This document shows positions 63,178 to 64,000 of a DNA stretch of 64,000 nt, piece by piece (the stretch's first letter is position 1; every line of letters begins with the position of its first letter). Made by a program: the position numbers and the translations under genes. Below the pieces are notes generated by a model. The model was not told where the DNA came from. It made no database searches and saw only the letters and a program-made list of their open reading frames with translations. The DNA comes from Cladocopium goreaui. Lineage: Eukaryota > Sar > Dinophyceae > Suessiales > Symbiodiniaceae. The DNA lies in assembly GCA_947184155.2 (NCBI GenBank), contig CAMXCT020001844.1:26001-90000 (forward strand), written 5' to 3'.

Positions 63178-64000
63178 ATCCCTACCCTCTTAAAAATGGA
63201 ATTGGAGGGGGGGGGAGTCGTACTGAAATTTCATTTTAAAATTCTATTTTTGCAATCATGTTTTCTCAATGATTAATATTCCTCATCATTCCATGTCAGT
63301 GGCAAGCAGGTGAAAATTAAATACTTGCGCGTAGCTCCGGAGGAGCTAAGCACATGTCAGACTGAAGCAGCACATGTGTAGGGATGGCATCCCTCCAAAA
63401 ATTTGCGCTGCCGTGATCATACTTGCGCTTAGCTCCTCCGGAGCTAAGCGCAAGTATTTTCAAACCAGTGCCCAAATTTAAGCTACAAAGTTTGTGGCCA
63501 CAAGCACTATACAGAGGCTTCCATTTTAGTCAGGCTAACCCTGAGATGAAATCCGGGTCCAAGATTTTGTAGCTTAAACTTGTGAATCTCATTTTATAAA
63601 GGAGTCATTTTAGTCATGTTAGCCCATCATGATAATCGCAGTGGCATTTTGTAGCATGACATGATGAACTTCATGCTGGCTTATCAAAGGGTATATCCTT
63701 GTATTATACAGTTGTTGAAAACGAAGGGGCATTTTGTAACAAGGGAAAACCTCCCCCTATGTCAAGGTGTTGAAACGAAGGGGCATTTTGTAGCTAAGGC
63801 TATGTTGGGGAAAAATGGAGCTCAGCAACCTCATTCTATAGCCCCAAGCTTGTGAATCTTTTTTATAACATACAGACCAGGGGTCACAACGTCTCACCGG
63901 AAATTTGATGAGGGAATAAATGTTACTTTACAATTCCATTCGAGGGGTTGGATCACTATCCCAGGGGTTCCAAGCAAAAAAAAGTGGAATTCGACAGGTT
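63178..64000. mobile_element. hAT-like MITE, copy 5, long form, cut by the window edge
   Basis: It starts ATCCCTACCC after GTTGCGTT (63170-63177). Up to 63475 and from 63915 on it matches the other copies. In between, 439 bases replace the 8 bases GGCTTGTT. The extra block has GGGGCATTTTGTA repeats and an inverted repeat TTTAAGCTACAAA/TTTGTAGCTTAAA (63477-63489 and 63566-63578). It could be an insertion, or a longer parental form of the MITE. Confidence 0.8.

Overview
The window is nuclear DNA of a dinoflagellate, probably a Symbiodiniaceae-like or related lineage (the lineage is inference). Four things point there: an HU-like dinoflagellate histone-like protein; a split gene whose introns use both GT and GC donors, with AG|G acceptors common; a diverged C5 DNA methyltransferase-like gene; and a Ty1/copia element with a methyltransferase-like domain inside pol. 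Every gene I can support is on the + strand.

Layout. 1-4353: three-exon gene for an unrecognised protein with a Lys/Glu-rich stretch and an RG-rich tail, open at the left edge. 4826-6520: intronless methyltransferase-like gene. 8014-25202: by my reading one gene of about 17 small exons with phase-compatible junctions (476 codons). Its centre is an IMPACT/YigZ (UPF0029) domain followed by a DUF1949-like segment, with an unrecognised, acidic C-terminal part. Its introns are full of MITEs, microsatellites and degenerate minisatellites. One 6.2 kb intron holds a block bounded by Helentron-like ends (about 14.52-19.09 kb). Another intron holds a complete intronless histone-like gene (11507-11851). 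One 95-bp intron is itself a TIR element (an introner).

25315-63177: a higher-order repeat array made of about 430-bp monomers (beta), a related longer segment (A), a short linker (G) and a roughly 1.96 kb segment (U). U starts at 35053, 43761, 53880 and 59082, and the last 5.2 kb unit is duplicated almost perfectly. Near its left end the array is interrupted by an 8.2 kb copia element (25690-33897) with identical 187-bp LTRs, an in-frame TGA between gag and pol, and a frameshift at the start of integrase. Two other insertions can be delimited exactly because other array copies keep the empty site: a 438-bp MITE with 8-bp target duplications (hAT-like) and an 814-bp Helentron-like non-autonomous element.

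No rRNA, tRNA, CRISPR or bacterial-type operon was recognised. Exon boundaries are hand-read from frame, phase and splice dinucleotides and need transcript evidence.
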